Part shown: positions 52,319 to 61,018 of the stretch, in pieces
Layout: each line of letters opens with the position of its first letter
How positions within the stretch are numbered: position 1 is the stretch's first letter
Source of the DNA: Parvimonas micra
GTDB lineage: Bacteria; Bacillota; Clostridia; Tissierellales; Peptoniphilaceae
Assembly (NCBI RefSeq): GCF_900637905.1
Contig: NZ_LR134472.1
Location: forward strand, 806,001-870,000
DNA length: 64,000 nucleotides
Direction: 5' to 3'
Notes under the pieces: generated by a model
What the model saw: only the letters and a program-made list of their open reading frames with translations
What the model was told of the DNA's origin: nothing
Database searches by the model: none
Translations under genes and position numbers: made by a program

Positions 52319-52347
52319 TTTACAAGCATTATTTAATATGTTATAAT
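52319..52347 (+). promoter_or_regulatory. Promoter of the small secreted protein gene
   Basis: TTTACA (52319-52324), 17-bp spacer and TATAAT (52342-52347), about 60 bp before the start codon. Confidence 0.7.
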
Positions 52348-52406
52348 TAAGTTACTATATCAGACTAATTAAAAGCTGTATAGAATTTTCTAAAGGAGGA
52401 TTTGTT

Positions 52407-52715
52407 ATGAAGAGAGTTAAAAAATTTTTAGTAGTATGTATGTTAAGTTTTATCTTAATGGGTGGTCTGAAAAATGTTGTTAATGCAGATTCATATCAAG
52501 TATCAGTTTCTCAACAGAAAAGAAAATGGGTAGTAAGAAAATTAAAATATGGTGAACTTTCTCCGCCACCATATAAATACTATAGCGAAGGAGGGTATCA
52601 TGGATATTTACAGTATAAAGGATTAGCTAATGAACAAGGATTTGCTTATTATGCTGGATATCTATATGTAGGTTATCCTATTCCTACCCCTTCAGGAGCT
52701 AGATTGGTGGATTAA
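52407..52715 (+). CDS. Small secreted Tyr/Gly-rich protein, unknown function
   Basis: The protein has 102 residues. Signal peptide about 1-28 (FILMGGLKNVVNADS). The mature part is basic at first (QQKRKWVVRKLKYGELS) and then aromatic: PPPYKYYSEGGYHGYLQYKG and AYYAGYLYVGYP. The P-P-x-Y-x-Y-x-x-x-G-G-Y-x-G-x-L pattern recalls repeats in other Firmicute secreted proteins, which I cannot name. It is monocistronic with its own strong promoter, AAAGGAGG and ATG. A secreted peptide or wall-associated factor is possible. Confidence 0.7.
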   Translation: MKRVKKFLVVCMLSFILMGGLKNVVNADSYQVSVSQQKRKWVVRKLKYGELSPPPYKYYSEGGYHGYLQYKGLANEQGFAYYAGYLYVGYPIPTPSGARLVD

Positions 52716-52765
52716 TATAAGTTTGTAGATATTTTTGGAAAAGAAAAGTAAGTAAATTACAGTAT

Positions 52766-52899
52766 AATAAGAACCCCACCCTTCCACGATGCTTTGCATC
52801 GGGTGGGTACCCGGGAACCTTGTTGCTTCGCAATAACAATCCCACCCTTCCACGATATTTCGCATCGGGTGGGTTCCAGGGAACCTTGTTGTTTCACAA
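52766..52899. repeat. Family A repeat, two tandem copies
   Basis: Two 66-bp units beginning AATAAGAACCCCACCC and ending GTTTCACAATAAAAAA. The second has CGATATTTCGCATCG in place of CGATGCTTCGCATCG. The A-rich end runs into a terminator-like hairpin. Confidence 0.85.
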
Positions 52900-52941
52900 T
52901 AAAAAAGATGGGTGTTTCTTTTACATCCATCTTTTTATTGC
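52891..52941. terminator. Terminator-like hairpin after the family A pair
   Basis: AATAAAAAAGATGGGTGT pairs with ACATCCATCTTTTTATT (one mismatch), with A- and T-runs on either side. The nearest upstream gene is the small secreted protein. Confidence 0.65.
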
Positions 52942-53189
52942 AACAAAATTATATCAATGACAGTGAAAGATTTGTTTATATTAAAATCAGGGAAGATTAA
53001 AAAAGAAAACTTGTACTGTCAATATGTAGAGTGTGGTAGCAAAGAAAAGGAAAACTTATGGGAGGAGTTTATTATCTTAAACACTACCACACAATTAATA
53101 TATACCTTAAAAATATTTTTTGAAACACAAAAAAGTAGTTTAAAAAAATTTTTTTGTAAGATAATTTAGATAAGTGTTTTTTTAAAATT

Positions 53190-53600
53190 ATGAGATTTCC
53201 ACAGTCGATTATAGCCAAATCAAAGATTTGAACAATCTTCGCGTCAGACCCGCTATTATTTGTAAACAAAAGTAGGCTTGATGGAACGACTGAATAGAAA
53301 GTAAAATAATTCACGTCTATAATACTTTGAATAGAAATGCTCCCAACACGTCATTTCGACTGTAGCGTTAAATGTATCTACGATACATTTACTTTTGCTA
53401 AAGCAAAAGTATGAGATCTTCGCAGTCGATTGTACTCAAATCAAAGATTTGAACAATCTTTGCGTCAGACCTACTATTGCTTGTAAACAAGCAAAGTTAG
53501 GGCTAGATTGACTGCACTCCGCTATGCTACGTTTCGCTCAAGATGACGTATATAAGAAGTATCTTTGATTAGTAGCCAGACGTTAAAGGTAAATAAAATT
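53190..53600. repeat. Composite family B repeat region
   Basis: It holds fragments in mixed order: GCGTCAGACCCGCTATTATTTG (about 53239), CACGTCATTTCGACTGTAGCG (about 53347-53368), AATGTATC-TA-CGATACATT, the hairpin ACTTTTGCT/AGCAAAAGT (53391-53410), TATGAGATC, a duplicated CAAATCAAAGATTTGAACAA (about 53217 and 53436), CAAGATGACGTATATAAG and the tail AGACGTTAAAGGTAAATAA. Together with the family A copies this fills the gap 52716-53729, apart from AT-rich DNA at 52942-53190 that holds no convincing gene. Confidence 0.65.
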
Positions 53601-53635
53601 CAAAAATATTAGAAAATCACATAGAGAAAAAGAAC

Positions 53636-53697
53636 TATACCATTCCACGATGCTTCGCATCGGGTGGATATCCGGGAACCTTGTTGCTTCGCAACAA
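53636..53697. repeat. Family A repeat, 5'-shortened copy
   Basis: ACCATTCCACGATGCTTCGC, then ATCGGGTGG, CCGGGAACCTTGTTGCTTCG and CAACAAAAAACTCC; it flows straight into the terminator of the lipoprotein gene. Confidence 0.8.
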
Positions 53698-53722
53698 AAA
53701 ACTCCACGAAAGTGGAGTTTAG
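53698..53722. terminator. Terminator of the minus-strand lipoprotein gene
   Basis: AAAACTCCAC pairs with GTGGAGTTT around a GAAA loop. Confidence 0.8.
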
Positions 53723-53729
53723 TCAATTC

Positions 53730-54146
53730 TTATTTTTTACTGTCTTTATATAAATCCGGTAAGCATCTATAATTTACATTATCTTCTTCGTCTAAAATTG
53801 TATTTTCATCTACAACAACTAGCTTATATTTAAAATCTTTGGCAATAATATATTTTTTGCCATCTCTTTCTTCGATTTTTACATCGGAATATTCTTTGTT
53901 TTTACTTTTTTCATATTTGTCTCTATTTTTTTCAATTTCTTCCGGATTTGTATTAGGTTTAATTAGACTTGGGCCATGAAACATAAGTTTTGGAGACTTA
54001 AATTTTTCCTTTACTATAACTAATTGTGCTCCGCCGTCTCCATCAAAAACCTTATTTTCAATCTTTTTCAATATACCTGAAGATGCACAAGAACACAGTA
54101 GCAAAGAAACTAATAATAAACTAACAAATTTTTTTAGTTTAGTCAT
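53730..54146 (-). CDS. Small lipoprotein, unknown function
   Basis: The protein has 138 residues. The signal peptide is followed by lipobox LLLCSC (Cys18-20). The mature part is charged with no recognised domain; KKYIIAKDFKYKLVVVDENT looks like two beta strands. AGGGAGGATG precedes the start on the minus strand. It is monocistronic and ends at a terminator fused to a family A repeat. Confidence 0.7.
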   Translation of the reverse strand: MTKLKKFVSLLLVSLLLCSCASSGILKKIENKVFDGDGGAQLVIVKEKFKSPKLMFHGPSLIKPNTNPEEIEKNRDKYEKSKNKEYSDVKIEERDGKKYIIAKDFKYKLVVVDENTILDEEDNVNYRCLPDLYKDSKK

Positions 54147-54315
54147 AACATCCTCCCTATTAAAATTATTTAACTAAAAACATAACACTACATCAACTAA
54201 ACGATGTACAACACTGATACTTTTATAAATTTATTGTATCATAAAATTATACTTTAGTCAAATGTTTTCTCTTGTAAAATTTTGTAACAAAACTTATATA
54301 ATTTCTGTTGTTGAA

Positions 54316-54344
54316 TTGACTTTTTTTTTTGTATTTAGTATAAT
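54316..54344 (+). promoter_or_regulatory. Promoter of greA-lysS
   Basis: TTGACT (54316-54321), 17-bp spacer and TATAAT (54339-54344), 38 bp before ATG. Confidence 0.8.
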
Positions 54345-54382
54345 TATACGAATAGTATTGTAAATTTTTAAGGAGAGATATT

Positions 54383-54865
54383 ATGGATGAAAAAGAAATA
54401 TTTTTAACTGCTGAAGGGTTAAAAAAATTAGAATTAGAATTAGAAGAATTAAAAACCGTTAAGAGAAAAGAGATTGCAGAGAAAATAAAAATTGCAAGAG
54501 ATTTTGGAGATCTTTCTGAAAATTCCGAATATGATGAAGCTAAAAATGAACAAGCCCAGATAGAAGAAAAAATTGTTAAACTTGATAATATGATTGCAAA
54601 TGCAAAGATAATAGATGAAGTTGAGCTGGATACAAAAACTGTTAATGTGGGAGCTACTGTTACTTTAGTTCAAGTTGAAAGTAAGAAAAAGCTTGAATAT
54701 ACAATTGTAGGTTCTGCTGAAAGTAATCCTCTTGAAGGAAAAATTTCAAATGAATCACCTGTTGGTAAGGCTATTTTAGGAAAGAAAAAAGGAAATAAAG
54801 TTCAAGTACAATTACCGAACGGAAATGTTGTAGAATACAAGATACAAAATATAAAGAGAAATTAA
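54383..54865 (+). CDS. greA: Transcription elongation factor GreA
   Basis: The protein has 160 residues. The N-terminal coiled coil (about 1-75) carries the tip motif [20 protein letters not shown], with the acidic residues that enter the polymerase channel. The C-terminal FKBP-like domain contains [16 protein letters not shown]. It stimulates RNA cleavage in backtracked RNA polymerase. It is followed by lysS, the usual Firmicute pairing. Confidence 0.96.
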   Translation: MDEKEIFLTAEGLKKLELELEELKTVKRKEIAEKIKIARDFGDLSENSEYDEAKNEQAQIEEKIVKLDNMIANAKIIDEVELDTKTVNVGATVTLVQVESKKKLEYTIVGSAESNPLEGKISNESPVGKAILGKKKGNKVQVQLPNGNVVEYKIQNIKRN

Positions 54866-54876
54866 GAGGTGGTATA

Positions 54877-56358
54877 GTGGAAGAACAAAATTTGAATGAA
54901 ATGCTATTGGTTAGAAGACAAAAATTACAGGAATTAGTTGATTCAGGTAGAGATCCACATGAAATAGAGAAGTTTGAAGGAACAATTTATGCAAAAGAGA
55001 TAAAGGATAATTATGAAAATTATGAGGGAAAAGTTGTAAGACTTGCCGGTCGTATTAGAACTAAAAGAGGACATGGTAAAGTTTGTTTTATGGATTTGCA
55101 AGATTTTTCCGGAAAGATTCAACTTTTTAATAAACTTGACGTTTTAGGCGAAAGCTATGAAGAAGTTAAGACTTTGGATATTGGAGATATTGTAGGAGTT
55201 GAAGGTGAAGTTTTCACAACTCATGCAGGAGAAATATCAATAAGAAGTTCAAAGGTTGTCTTACTTACAAAATCTTTACAACTTTTACCGGAAAAATTTC
55301 ACGGCTTAAAGGATGTTGACTTAAGATATAGACAAAGATATGTAGATTTAATCGTAAATCCTGAAATTAAAGATGTTTTTGTTATGAGAAGTAAAATTAT
55401 TTCTTCTATTAGAAAATATCTTGACAGCAGAGGATTTTTGGAAGTTGAAACTCCAATTTTAAATACAATTCCCGGTGGAGCGAATGCAAGACCTTTTATA
55501 ACTCATCACAATACTTTAGATATTGATATGTATCTTAGAATTGCTAATGAATTATATTTAAAGAGATTGATTGTAGGCGGTTTCGATAAAGTTTATGAAA
55601 TGGGTAGAATGTTCAGAAATGAAGGTATGGATAAACTTCACAATCCTGAATATACTGCGATTGAATTGTATCAAGCCTATGTTGATTATGAAGAAATGAT
55701 GAAACTTTGTGAAGAAATGGTTTATACTGTTTGTATGGAAGTTGTTGGAAAGTCTGAAGTTGAGTTACAGGGTAAAGTTATTGACTTTAAACCGCCTTGG
55801 AGAAGAATTTCAATGGTTGACGCTGTAAAAGAATATGCAGGAGTTGATTTTGAAACTATTTTAACTGATGAAGAAGCAAGAAAGATTGCTATTGAAAAGA
55901 AAATAGAAATAACTGAACATACTACAAGGGGAGAAATTATTTCTCTATTCTTTGAAGAATTTTGTGAAGAATATATGGTTCAACCTACTTTTGTTACTAA
56001 GCATCCTGTTGAAATCAGTCCGCTTGCTAAAAGAGATCCTAAAGACAAGAGATATACTCAAAGATTTGAGGCTTTTGTAAATTGCGGAGAAATTGCAAAT
56101 GCTTTTAGTGAATTGAATGATGCGATAGATCAAAAACAAAGATTTTTAAAACAAGTTGAAGCCAGAGAAAACGGAGATGATGAGGCACAAATGATGGATT
56201 ATGATTTCATCAATGCGCTTGAGATAGGTCTTCCACCAACAGGTGGTATGGGAATAGGAATTGACAGACTTATTATGTATTTGACAAATCAAGATACTAT
56301 AAGAGATGTTTTACTTTTCCCAACAATGAAACCTATGGTTGAAAAGGATAGTGAATAG
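54877..56358 (+). CDS. lysS: Lysyl-tRNA synthetase (class II)
   Basis: The protein has 493 residues. N-terminal OB anticodon-binding domain (about 50-150), then class II motif 1 around [25 protein letters not shown], motif 2 [21 protein letters not shown] and motif 3 [23 protein letters not shown] 54877 follows GAGGTGG. It is full length, co-transcribed with greA. Confidence 0.96.
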   Translation: MEEQNLNEMLLVRRQKLQELVDSGRDPHEIEKFEGTIYAKEIKDNYENYEGKVVRLAGRIRTKRGHGKVCFMDLQDFSGKIQLFNKLDVLGESYEEVKTLDIGDIVGVEGEVFTTHAGEISIRSSKVVLLTKSLQLLPEKFHGLKDVDLRYRQRYVDLIVNPEIKDVFVMRSKIISSIRKYLDSRGFLEVETPILNTIPGGANARPFITHHNTLDIDMYLRIANELYLKRLIVGGFDKVYEMGRMFRNEGMDKLHNPEYTAIELYQAYVDYEEMMKLCEEMVYTVCMEVVGKSEVELQGKVIDFKPPWRRISMVDAVKEYAGVDFETILTDEEARKIAIEKKIEITEHTTRGEIISLFFEEFCEEYMVQPTFVTKHPVEISPLAKRDPKDKRYTQRFEAFVNCGEIANAFSELNDAIDQKQRFLKQVEARENGDDEAQMMDYDFINALEIGLPPTGGMGIGIDRLIMYLTNQDTIRDVLLFPTMKPMVEKDSE

Positions 56359-56367
56359 GAGTTCATT

Positions 56368-56682
56368 ATGAAAAAAAGAAATTTAATTGCAATTTGTTTA
56401 GTTTGTCTTTCTTTTGTGGGTTGTCAAAAATTCCATACTGGAAAAGTTGTTATAGACGATAAAAAAAATGAAGAAAAAGTTGAAAATGTGGAGTATTTGG
56501 TTGTTGATGAAGAAGATAAGGAATCTTTAATCAAGAATATCAAAGCCGGTAAAGGCGCCGTTATTGATAAAAAGAAGAAACCAAGTTTAGACAAAAGCGA
56601 TGAAAGTGCTGATGTTACTAAAGATAAAGATGATAAAAACAATAACAATAATAACAACAGCAATAACAATAATAATAGATAG
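56368..56682 (+). CDS. Small lipoprotein with poly-Asn tail
   Basis: The protein has 104 residues. Signal peptide with lipobox SFVGC (Cys19). The mature chain is highly charged and likely disordered; the end is an Asn homopolymer interrupted by one Ser (about residues 90-103), encoded by mixed AAC/AAT codons. I recognise no domain. It lies 9 bp after lysS and 12 bp before the aminotransferase gene, so it is in the same transcript. Confidence 0.7.
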   Translation: MKKRNLIAICLVCLSFVGCQKFHTGKVVIDDKKNEEKVENVEYLVVDEEDKESLIKNIKAGKGAVIDKKKKPSLDKSDESADVTKDKDDKNNNNNNNSNNNNNR

Positions 56683-56694
56683 GATAGTGATTAT

Positions 56695-57885
56695 ATGAGA
56701 ATAGAATTTTCTCCGCCGGATATTACCCAATTAGAGATTGATGAAGTTGTTGATACTTTAAAATCAGGTTGGATAACAACCGGTCCGAAAACTAAAAAAT
56801 TAGAACAAGAGCTTTCTGTTTTTACGAATACAGATAAAACTGTTTGTTTAAATTCTGCAACAGCAGCAATGGAGCTTACTTTAAGATTACTTGGAGTGGG
56901 AGCCGGAGATGAGGTTATAACTTGTGCATATACTTATACTGCATCTGCAAGTGTTATTCATCATGTTGGAGCAAAGATTGTTTTAGTTGATTGTAATAAA
57001 GAAGATAAGTTTATGGACTTAGATGCTTTAGAAAATGCTATTACAGAAAAGACAAAGGTAATTATTCCTGTTGATTTGGCAGGGAAGCCTTGTAAATATG
57101 ACGAGATTTTTGAAATTGTAGAAAGAAAGAAATCTTTGTTTAAACCTAATAATAAATTACAGGAAAAAATTGGTAGAGTTATAGTTATGGCTGATGCAGC
57201 TCATTCACTTGGAGCTGTATATAAGGGAAAACCAAGTGGAAGTATTGCAGACTTTACATGTTTCTCTTTCCATGCAGTTAAGAACTTTACTGTTGCTGAG
57301 GGTGGCTCAGTTACTTGGAATAGAAATTTAGGTTTAAATGATGATGAAGTTTATAGAGAATTTCAACTTTTATCTTTACATGGGCAGTCAAAGGACGCAC
57401 TTTCAAAGACAAAACTAGGTTCCTGGGAGTATGATATTGTTGCTCCTAATTACAAATGCAATTTAACTGATATTGCTTCAGGTATTGGTTTAGCTCAGTT
57501 AAAGAGATATCCAAGTCTTTTGAAAAGACGTTTTGAAATTGTGGAAAGATATAATAAAGGATTTGAAGGAACAAGAATAAAGCCTTTTATTCACTTTGAA
57601 GAAGATAGAAAATCTTGTTGTCATCTTTATATTGTAAATATTGAGGGTGCAAGTGAAGAAGATAGAAATGAAATAATTGTAAAAATGGCTGAAAGAGGAA
57701 TTGCTACAAATGTTCATTATAAGCCATTACCTATGCATACAGCTTATAAGAATTTAGGCTTTGATATTAAAGATTATCCGAATGCGTTTGATAATTATAA
57801 GTCAGAAATTACTTTACCGCTTCATACTTTATTGACAGATGAACAAGTTGATTATATAATTGAAAATTTAAAGGCATTGGTGTAA
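56695..57885 (+). CDS. DegT/DnrJ/EryC1-family sugar aminotransferase
   Basis: The protein has 396 residues. This PLP enzyme aminates nucleotide-linked keto-sugars. It has LKSGWITTGPKTKKLE, LNSATAAMELTLRLLGVGAGDEVIT and a catalytic-lysine region FSFHAVKNFTVAEGG (Lys near 201). The C-terminal part includes ATNVHYKPLPMHTAY. With the membrane 4,6-dehydratase two genes later, it could make a UDP-4-amino-4,6-dideoxy-hexose, as in PglF/PglE pathways. The exact sugar is inferred. Confidence 0.88.
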   Translation: MRIEFSPPDITQLEIDEVVDTLKSGWITTGPKTKKLEQELSVFTNTDKTVCLNSATAAMELTLRLLGVGAGDEVITCAYTYTASASVIHHVGAKIVLVDCNKEDKFMDLDALENAITEKTKVIIPVDLAGKPCKYDEIFEIVERKKSLFKPNNKLQEKIGRVIVMADAAHSLGAVYKGKPSGSIADFTCFSFHAVKNFTVAEGGSVTWNRNLGLNDDEVYREFQLLSLHGQSKDALSKTKLGSWEYDIVAPNYKCNLTDIASGIGLAQLKRYPSLLKRRFEIVERYNKGFEGTRIKPFIHFEEDRKSCCHLYIVNIEGASEEDRNEIIVKMAERGIATNVHYKPLPMHTAYKNLGFDIKDYPNAFDNYKSEITLPLHTLLTDEQVDYIIENLKALV

Positions 57886-57887
57886 TT

Positions 57888-58772
57888 ATGAAGATAAAAA
57901 AAGTCGTGATTCCGACTGCCGGACTTGCAACTAGAATGTTCCCTGCAACAAAGGGTGTTCCAAAGGCAATGTTGCCGATTTTTGACAAACCGACTTTGCA
58001 ATATGTTATTGAAGAAGTTGTAGAAGCGGGAATTGATGAGGTAATTCTCATTGTAAACGAAGATTATTTTACTATTGATAAACATTTTAACTCTGAAATT
58101 GACTTAAGAGTTAAAAATTCTAATAATGTTTTGAAAAAAGACATTGAAACTTTGGAAAAGATATTAAAATGTAAGATAAGTTTTATAATTCAAAAAGAAC
58201 AAAAAGGATTGGGTCATGCGATTCTTTGTGCAAAAGAAGCTGTGAATGGCGAAGATTTCTGCGTTGTTTTGGGTGATGTTATAATTGACTGTAAAGACAG
58301 TTCTTGTACAAAAGAGCTTGTAGATATTTATAACAGATACGGAAAAACAGTGGTAGGTGTTGAAATTGTGCCTGATGAAAAAAGACATAATTACGGCATT
58401 TTGGAAGGCAAAGAAATAGAAAAGAATATTTTTGACTCAACCAGACTTATAGAAAAACCGAATATTGATGAAACGAATTCAAATTTGGCAATGGTCGGAA
58501 GATACATTGTTAAAAATGAAATCTTTGAAATTCTGGAAAATCAAAAAGCGGGGAAAAATGGAGAAATACAATTTACAGACTCCTTAAATGAATTAACTTT
58601 AAAAGGAGATTTATTAGGCTACAAGTTCGACGGAAAAACTTATGACGTCGGAAATAAACTTGGAGTCTTGATTGCAAGTATCGAATATGGTTTGAAGGAT
58701 GAATCAAATCAAAATGCTATAAAAGAATACTTGAAAAAATTGGTATCTTCAGAGTTTAAAATGGGAGAATAA
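57888..58772 (+). CDS. galU: UTP-glucose-1-phosphate uridylyltransferase (GalU)
   Basis: The protein has 294 residues. It has the nucleotidyltransferase opening IPTAGLATRMFPATKGVPKAM (GxGxxxRxxxxTKxxPKxM-type, with Ala in place of the second Gly), IQKEQKGLGHAILCAKE and a GALU-type C-terminal DVGNKLGVLIASIEYGLKD. It forms UDP-glucose. It sits 2 bp after the aminotransferase and 2 bp before the dehydratase, so all three act on cell-surface sugars. Confidence 0.92.
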   Translation: MKIKKVVIPTAGLATRMFPATKGVPKAMLPIFDKPTLQYVIEEVVEAGIDEVILIVNEDYFTIDKHFNSEIDLRVKNSNNVLKKDIETLEKILKCKISFIIQKEQKGLGHAILCAKEAVNGEDFCVVLGDVIIDCKDSSCTKELVDIYNRYGKTVVGVEIVPDEKRHNYGILEGKEIEKNIFDSTRLIEKPNIDETNSNLAMVGRYIVKNEIFEILENQKAGKNGEIQFTDSLNELTLKGDLLGYKFDGKTYDVGNKLGVLIASIEYGLKDESNQNAIKEYLKKLVSSEFKMGE

Positions 58773-58774
58773 TA

Positions 58775-60601
58775 ATGGCCAGAAAAATATTTTTAATAAT
58801 ATTGGATATTATAGTTATAAATCTTTGTTACTATTTGGGCTTTTTATTAAAGTTTGATTGGCATATTCCTACAAGTTATTGGCATATGTATATGAGATGG
58901 ATAGTGCCTATAGTGTTAATTAAAATTGTAGTTTTCGCTCTGTTCGGATTATATAGAATAATGTGGAGATATGCCGATTTTAAAGAATTGTTTAGAATTT
59001 TTATGGCAATAGTTATTGCAAATGTTCTAACCGGAATATTTTTAATTTCGATGAATGTAGGATTTCCAAGAAGCGTTATAGCACTTGTGTTTGTAATTGA
59101 TATGTTTTTTGTTACAGGTACTAGATATCTTTCAAAGGCTAGAAAAAATTTGGTTTTTTCAATTCCTGTTGAGAAACTTAAAAGAATTTTAATCATTGGA
59201 GCCGGAGATGCCGGCGTTTTAGTACTTAATGAACTTAGAAAACATAAGGAACTAGGTTATAAGGTTGTAGCTTTTATCGACGATGATAAAAATAAGGTAG
59301 GAACGGAAATTTTAGGAATTCCGGTTGTTGGTGGAAAAGAAAAAATAATTTCAGCTATTAGTGAGTTTAGGATAGATGAAGTTATTTTGGCAATGCCTTC
59401 AGCAAATAGAGAAATTCAACAAGATATTTCGGATATTTGTTCAAAACTTTCCATGAAGATTAAAATAATTCCCGGAATGTATGAATTAATTGATGATCAA
59501 AAATTAAATATAAGAGATTTAAGAGATGTTGAAATTGGAGATTTACTTGGACGTGATGAAGTTAAATTGGATCAGGAAGTGCTAAATGATTTCTTGAAAA
59601 ATAAAACGGTCTTGGTAACAGGCGGAGGCGGTTCAATCGGCTCCGAGCTTTGCAGACAAATAGCGAAATTCAGTCCAAAAAGATTGATAATTTTAGACAT
59701 CTACGAAAATAATGCTTATGAAATTCAAATGGAACTTGTAAGACATTATAAGGACTTGGATTTAGTTGTAGAAATTGAATCAATAAGGGATGCAGTAAGA
59801 ATGGATATTATCTTTGGAAAATATAAACCGGATGTAGTATTTCACGCAGCTGCACACAAACATGTTCCACTTATGGAAAACAGCTCAACTTCTGCAATTA
59901 AAAACAATGTTTTTGGAACATTAAATGTTCTAAGAGCCTGTGATAAGCATGGCGTTTCAAGATTCGTTTTAATTTCAACAGATAAGGCTGTAAATCCGAC
60001 ATCTGTAATGGGAACTACAAAGAGAATTTGTGAAATGTTAGTTCAAACATTTAACGAAAAATCCAAAACTGAATTTGTTGCAGTTAGATTCGGAAATGTT
60101 TTGGGTTCAAATGGATCTGTAATTCCACTTTTCATCAATCAAATCAAAGAGGGTGGACCTGTTACAGTTACTCACGAAGATATAATAAGATACTTTATGA
60201 CAATCCCAGAAGCTTGCCAACTTGTATTACAAGCAGGAGCAATCGCCAAAGGAGGAGAAATCTTTATACTCGATATGGGTGAACCGGTTAAAATTCTTGA
60301 CTTGGCAAAGAACCTTATCAGACTTTCTGGATATGAACCTTATAAGGACATCGACATAAAGATTACAGGACTTAGGCCGGGCGAAAAACTTTATGAAGAA
60401 ATACTATTAAATATGGAAAATTCAGTTGCAACTGAATATGAAAAAATATTTATAGAAAAACCGATAGTTCACGATGTAGAAGCTCTAAAAGACGGACTTG
60501 AAAGACTTGATAAAGTTAAAAACACCCTGGATAAAAAAGAAATTACAGACATCTTAAAAGATATGGTTCCAACATTTAAACCGGACTTATTGAATAAGTA
60601 G
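58775..60601 (+). CDS. Membrane-bound UDP-sugar 4,6-dehydratase (CapD/PglF/FlaA1 family)
   Basis: The protein has 608 residues. Four N-terminal membrane helices (about 5-120) are followed by a CoA-binding-like Rossmann domain (ILIIGAGDAGVLV, about 140) and the catalytic short-chain dehydrogenase domain with VTGGGGSIGSELCRQIAKF (about 285) and STDKAVNPTSVMGTTKR, where Met replaces the usual catalytic Tyr as in long dehydratases of this group. The product is probably UDP-4-keto-6-deoxy-GlcNAc for capsule or glycoprotein sugars. A terminator follows. Confidence 0.92.
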   Translation: MARKIFLIILDIIVINLCYYLGFLLKFDWHIPTSYWHMYMRWIVPIVLIKIVVFALFGLYRIMWRYADFKELFRIFMAIVIANVLTGIFLISMNVGFPRSVIALVFVIDMFFVTGTRYLSKARKNLVFSIPVEKLKRILIIGAGDAGVLVLNELRKHKELGYKVVAFIDDDKNKVGTEILGIPVVGGKEKIISAISEFRIDEVILAMPSANREIQQDISDICSKLSMKIKIIPGMYELIDDQKLNIRDLRDVEIGDLLGRDEVKLDQEVLNDFLKNKTVLVTGGGGSIGSELCRQIAKFSPKRLIILDIYENNAYEIQMELVRHYKDLDLVVEIESIRDAVRMDIIFGKYKPDVVFHAAAHKHVPLMENSSTSAIKNNVFGTLNVLRACDKHGVSRFVLISTDKAVNPTSVMGTTKRICEMLVQTFNEKSKTEFVAVRFGNVLGSNGSVIPLFINQIKEGGPVTVTHEDIIRYFMTIPEACQLVLQAGAIAKGGEIFILDMGEPVKILDLAKNLIRLSGYEPYKDIDIKITGLRPGEKLYEEILLNMENSVATEYEKIFIEKPIVHDVEALKDGLERLDKVKNTLDKKEITDILKDMVPTFKPDLLNK

Positions 60602-60604
60602 AAT

Positions 60605-60631
60605 ACTCCACTAAAAAGGTGGAGTTTTTTT
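60605..60631 (+). terminator. Intrinsic terminator after the 4,6-dehydratase gene
   Basis: ACTCCAC (60605-60611) pairs with GTGGAGT (60619-60625), then T-run. Confidence 0.92.
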
Positions 60632-60651
60632 GTGAAACTTTTAAAAATGTA

Positions 60652-60680
60652 TTGACAATATAGTTCTATTATTGTATAAT
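60652..60680 (+). promoter_or_regulatory. Promoter of the pyr operon
   Basis: TTGACA (60652-60657), 17-bp spacer and TATAAT (60675-60680): a consensus promoter directly ahead of the pyr leader. Confidence 0.9.
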
Positions 60681-60711
60681 AATCAAAGAAAATTTGACGG
60701 AGGTAAATTTC

Positions 60712-60960
60712 ATGACAAATACAGTTCAAATGTCGGTTTTTAATAATAATAAAAATTGTTTAATTGACTCTTCTGTTTTTGTTCTTAAATTTTCTCTTTT
60801 TAATAAACTTAGTAATTTAGCTAGGAATTCATTTTTTAAAAAATGTATTTCTAGCATTTTTTTTAAGTTTATAAAATTTCCTTTTACTAAAGTTGTTAAG
60901 GACTTTGTAAAGGAATTATATTCAATATTTTTCGTTAATATTTTAAATTTTAGGAAATAA
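60712..60960 (+). CDS. pyrBI leader peptide (transcription-coupled attenuation)
   Basis: The ORF has 83 codons; ATG 60712 follows CGGAGG with an 8-bp spacing. It is Phe/Asn/Lys-rich, has no recognised domain, and is encoded by U-rich mRNA. Its stop codon TAA (60958-60960) lies inside the 5' arm of the attenuator hairpin. It overlaps an internal hairpin followed by U8. In E. coli pyrBI a translated U-rich leader couples ribosome position to UTP-dependent polymerase pausing; the same geometry is seen here. The product itself is probably not functional as a protein. Confidence 0.75.
   Translation: MTNTVQMSVFNNNKNCLIDSSVFVLKFSLFNKLSNLARNSFFKKCISSIFFKFIKFPFTKVVKDFVKELYSIFFVNILNFRK
60820..60864 (+). 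promoter_or_regulatory. Pause hairpin with U8 inside the pyr leader ORF
   Basis: GCTAGGAAT (60820-60828) pairs with ATTTCTAGC (60847-60855, one G-U), enclosing CATTTTTTAAAAAATG (60830-60845). T8 follows at 60857-60864. This is a terminator-like or UTP-sensitive pause element located within the leader ORF. Confidence 0.75.
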
Positions 60961-60982
60961 CTTTTAGTTATTTCCTTTTTTT
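60952..60982 (+). terminator. pyr operon attenuator
   Basis: AGGAAATAA (60952-60960) pairs perfectly with TTATTTCCT (60968-60976), then T6. The 5' arm contains the leader stop codon, so a ribosome finishing the leader would block the hairpin and allow read-through into pyrB. Confidence 0.88.
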
Positions 60983-61018
60983 GTGTCTATGACAAAATGA
61001 CTTAATAGGAGGGATTGT

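Noticed and set aside
60694-60711. An earlier TTG start for the pyr leader ORF at 60694
   Set aside because: The CGGAGG ribosome binding site lies inside that extension and fits ATG 60712.
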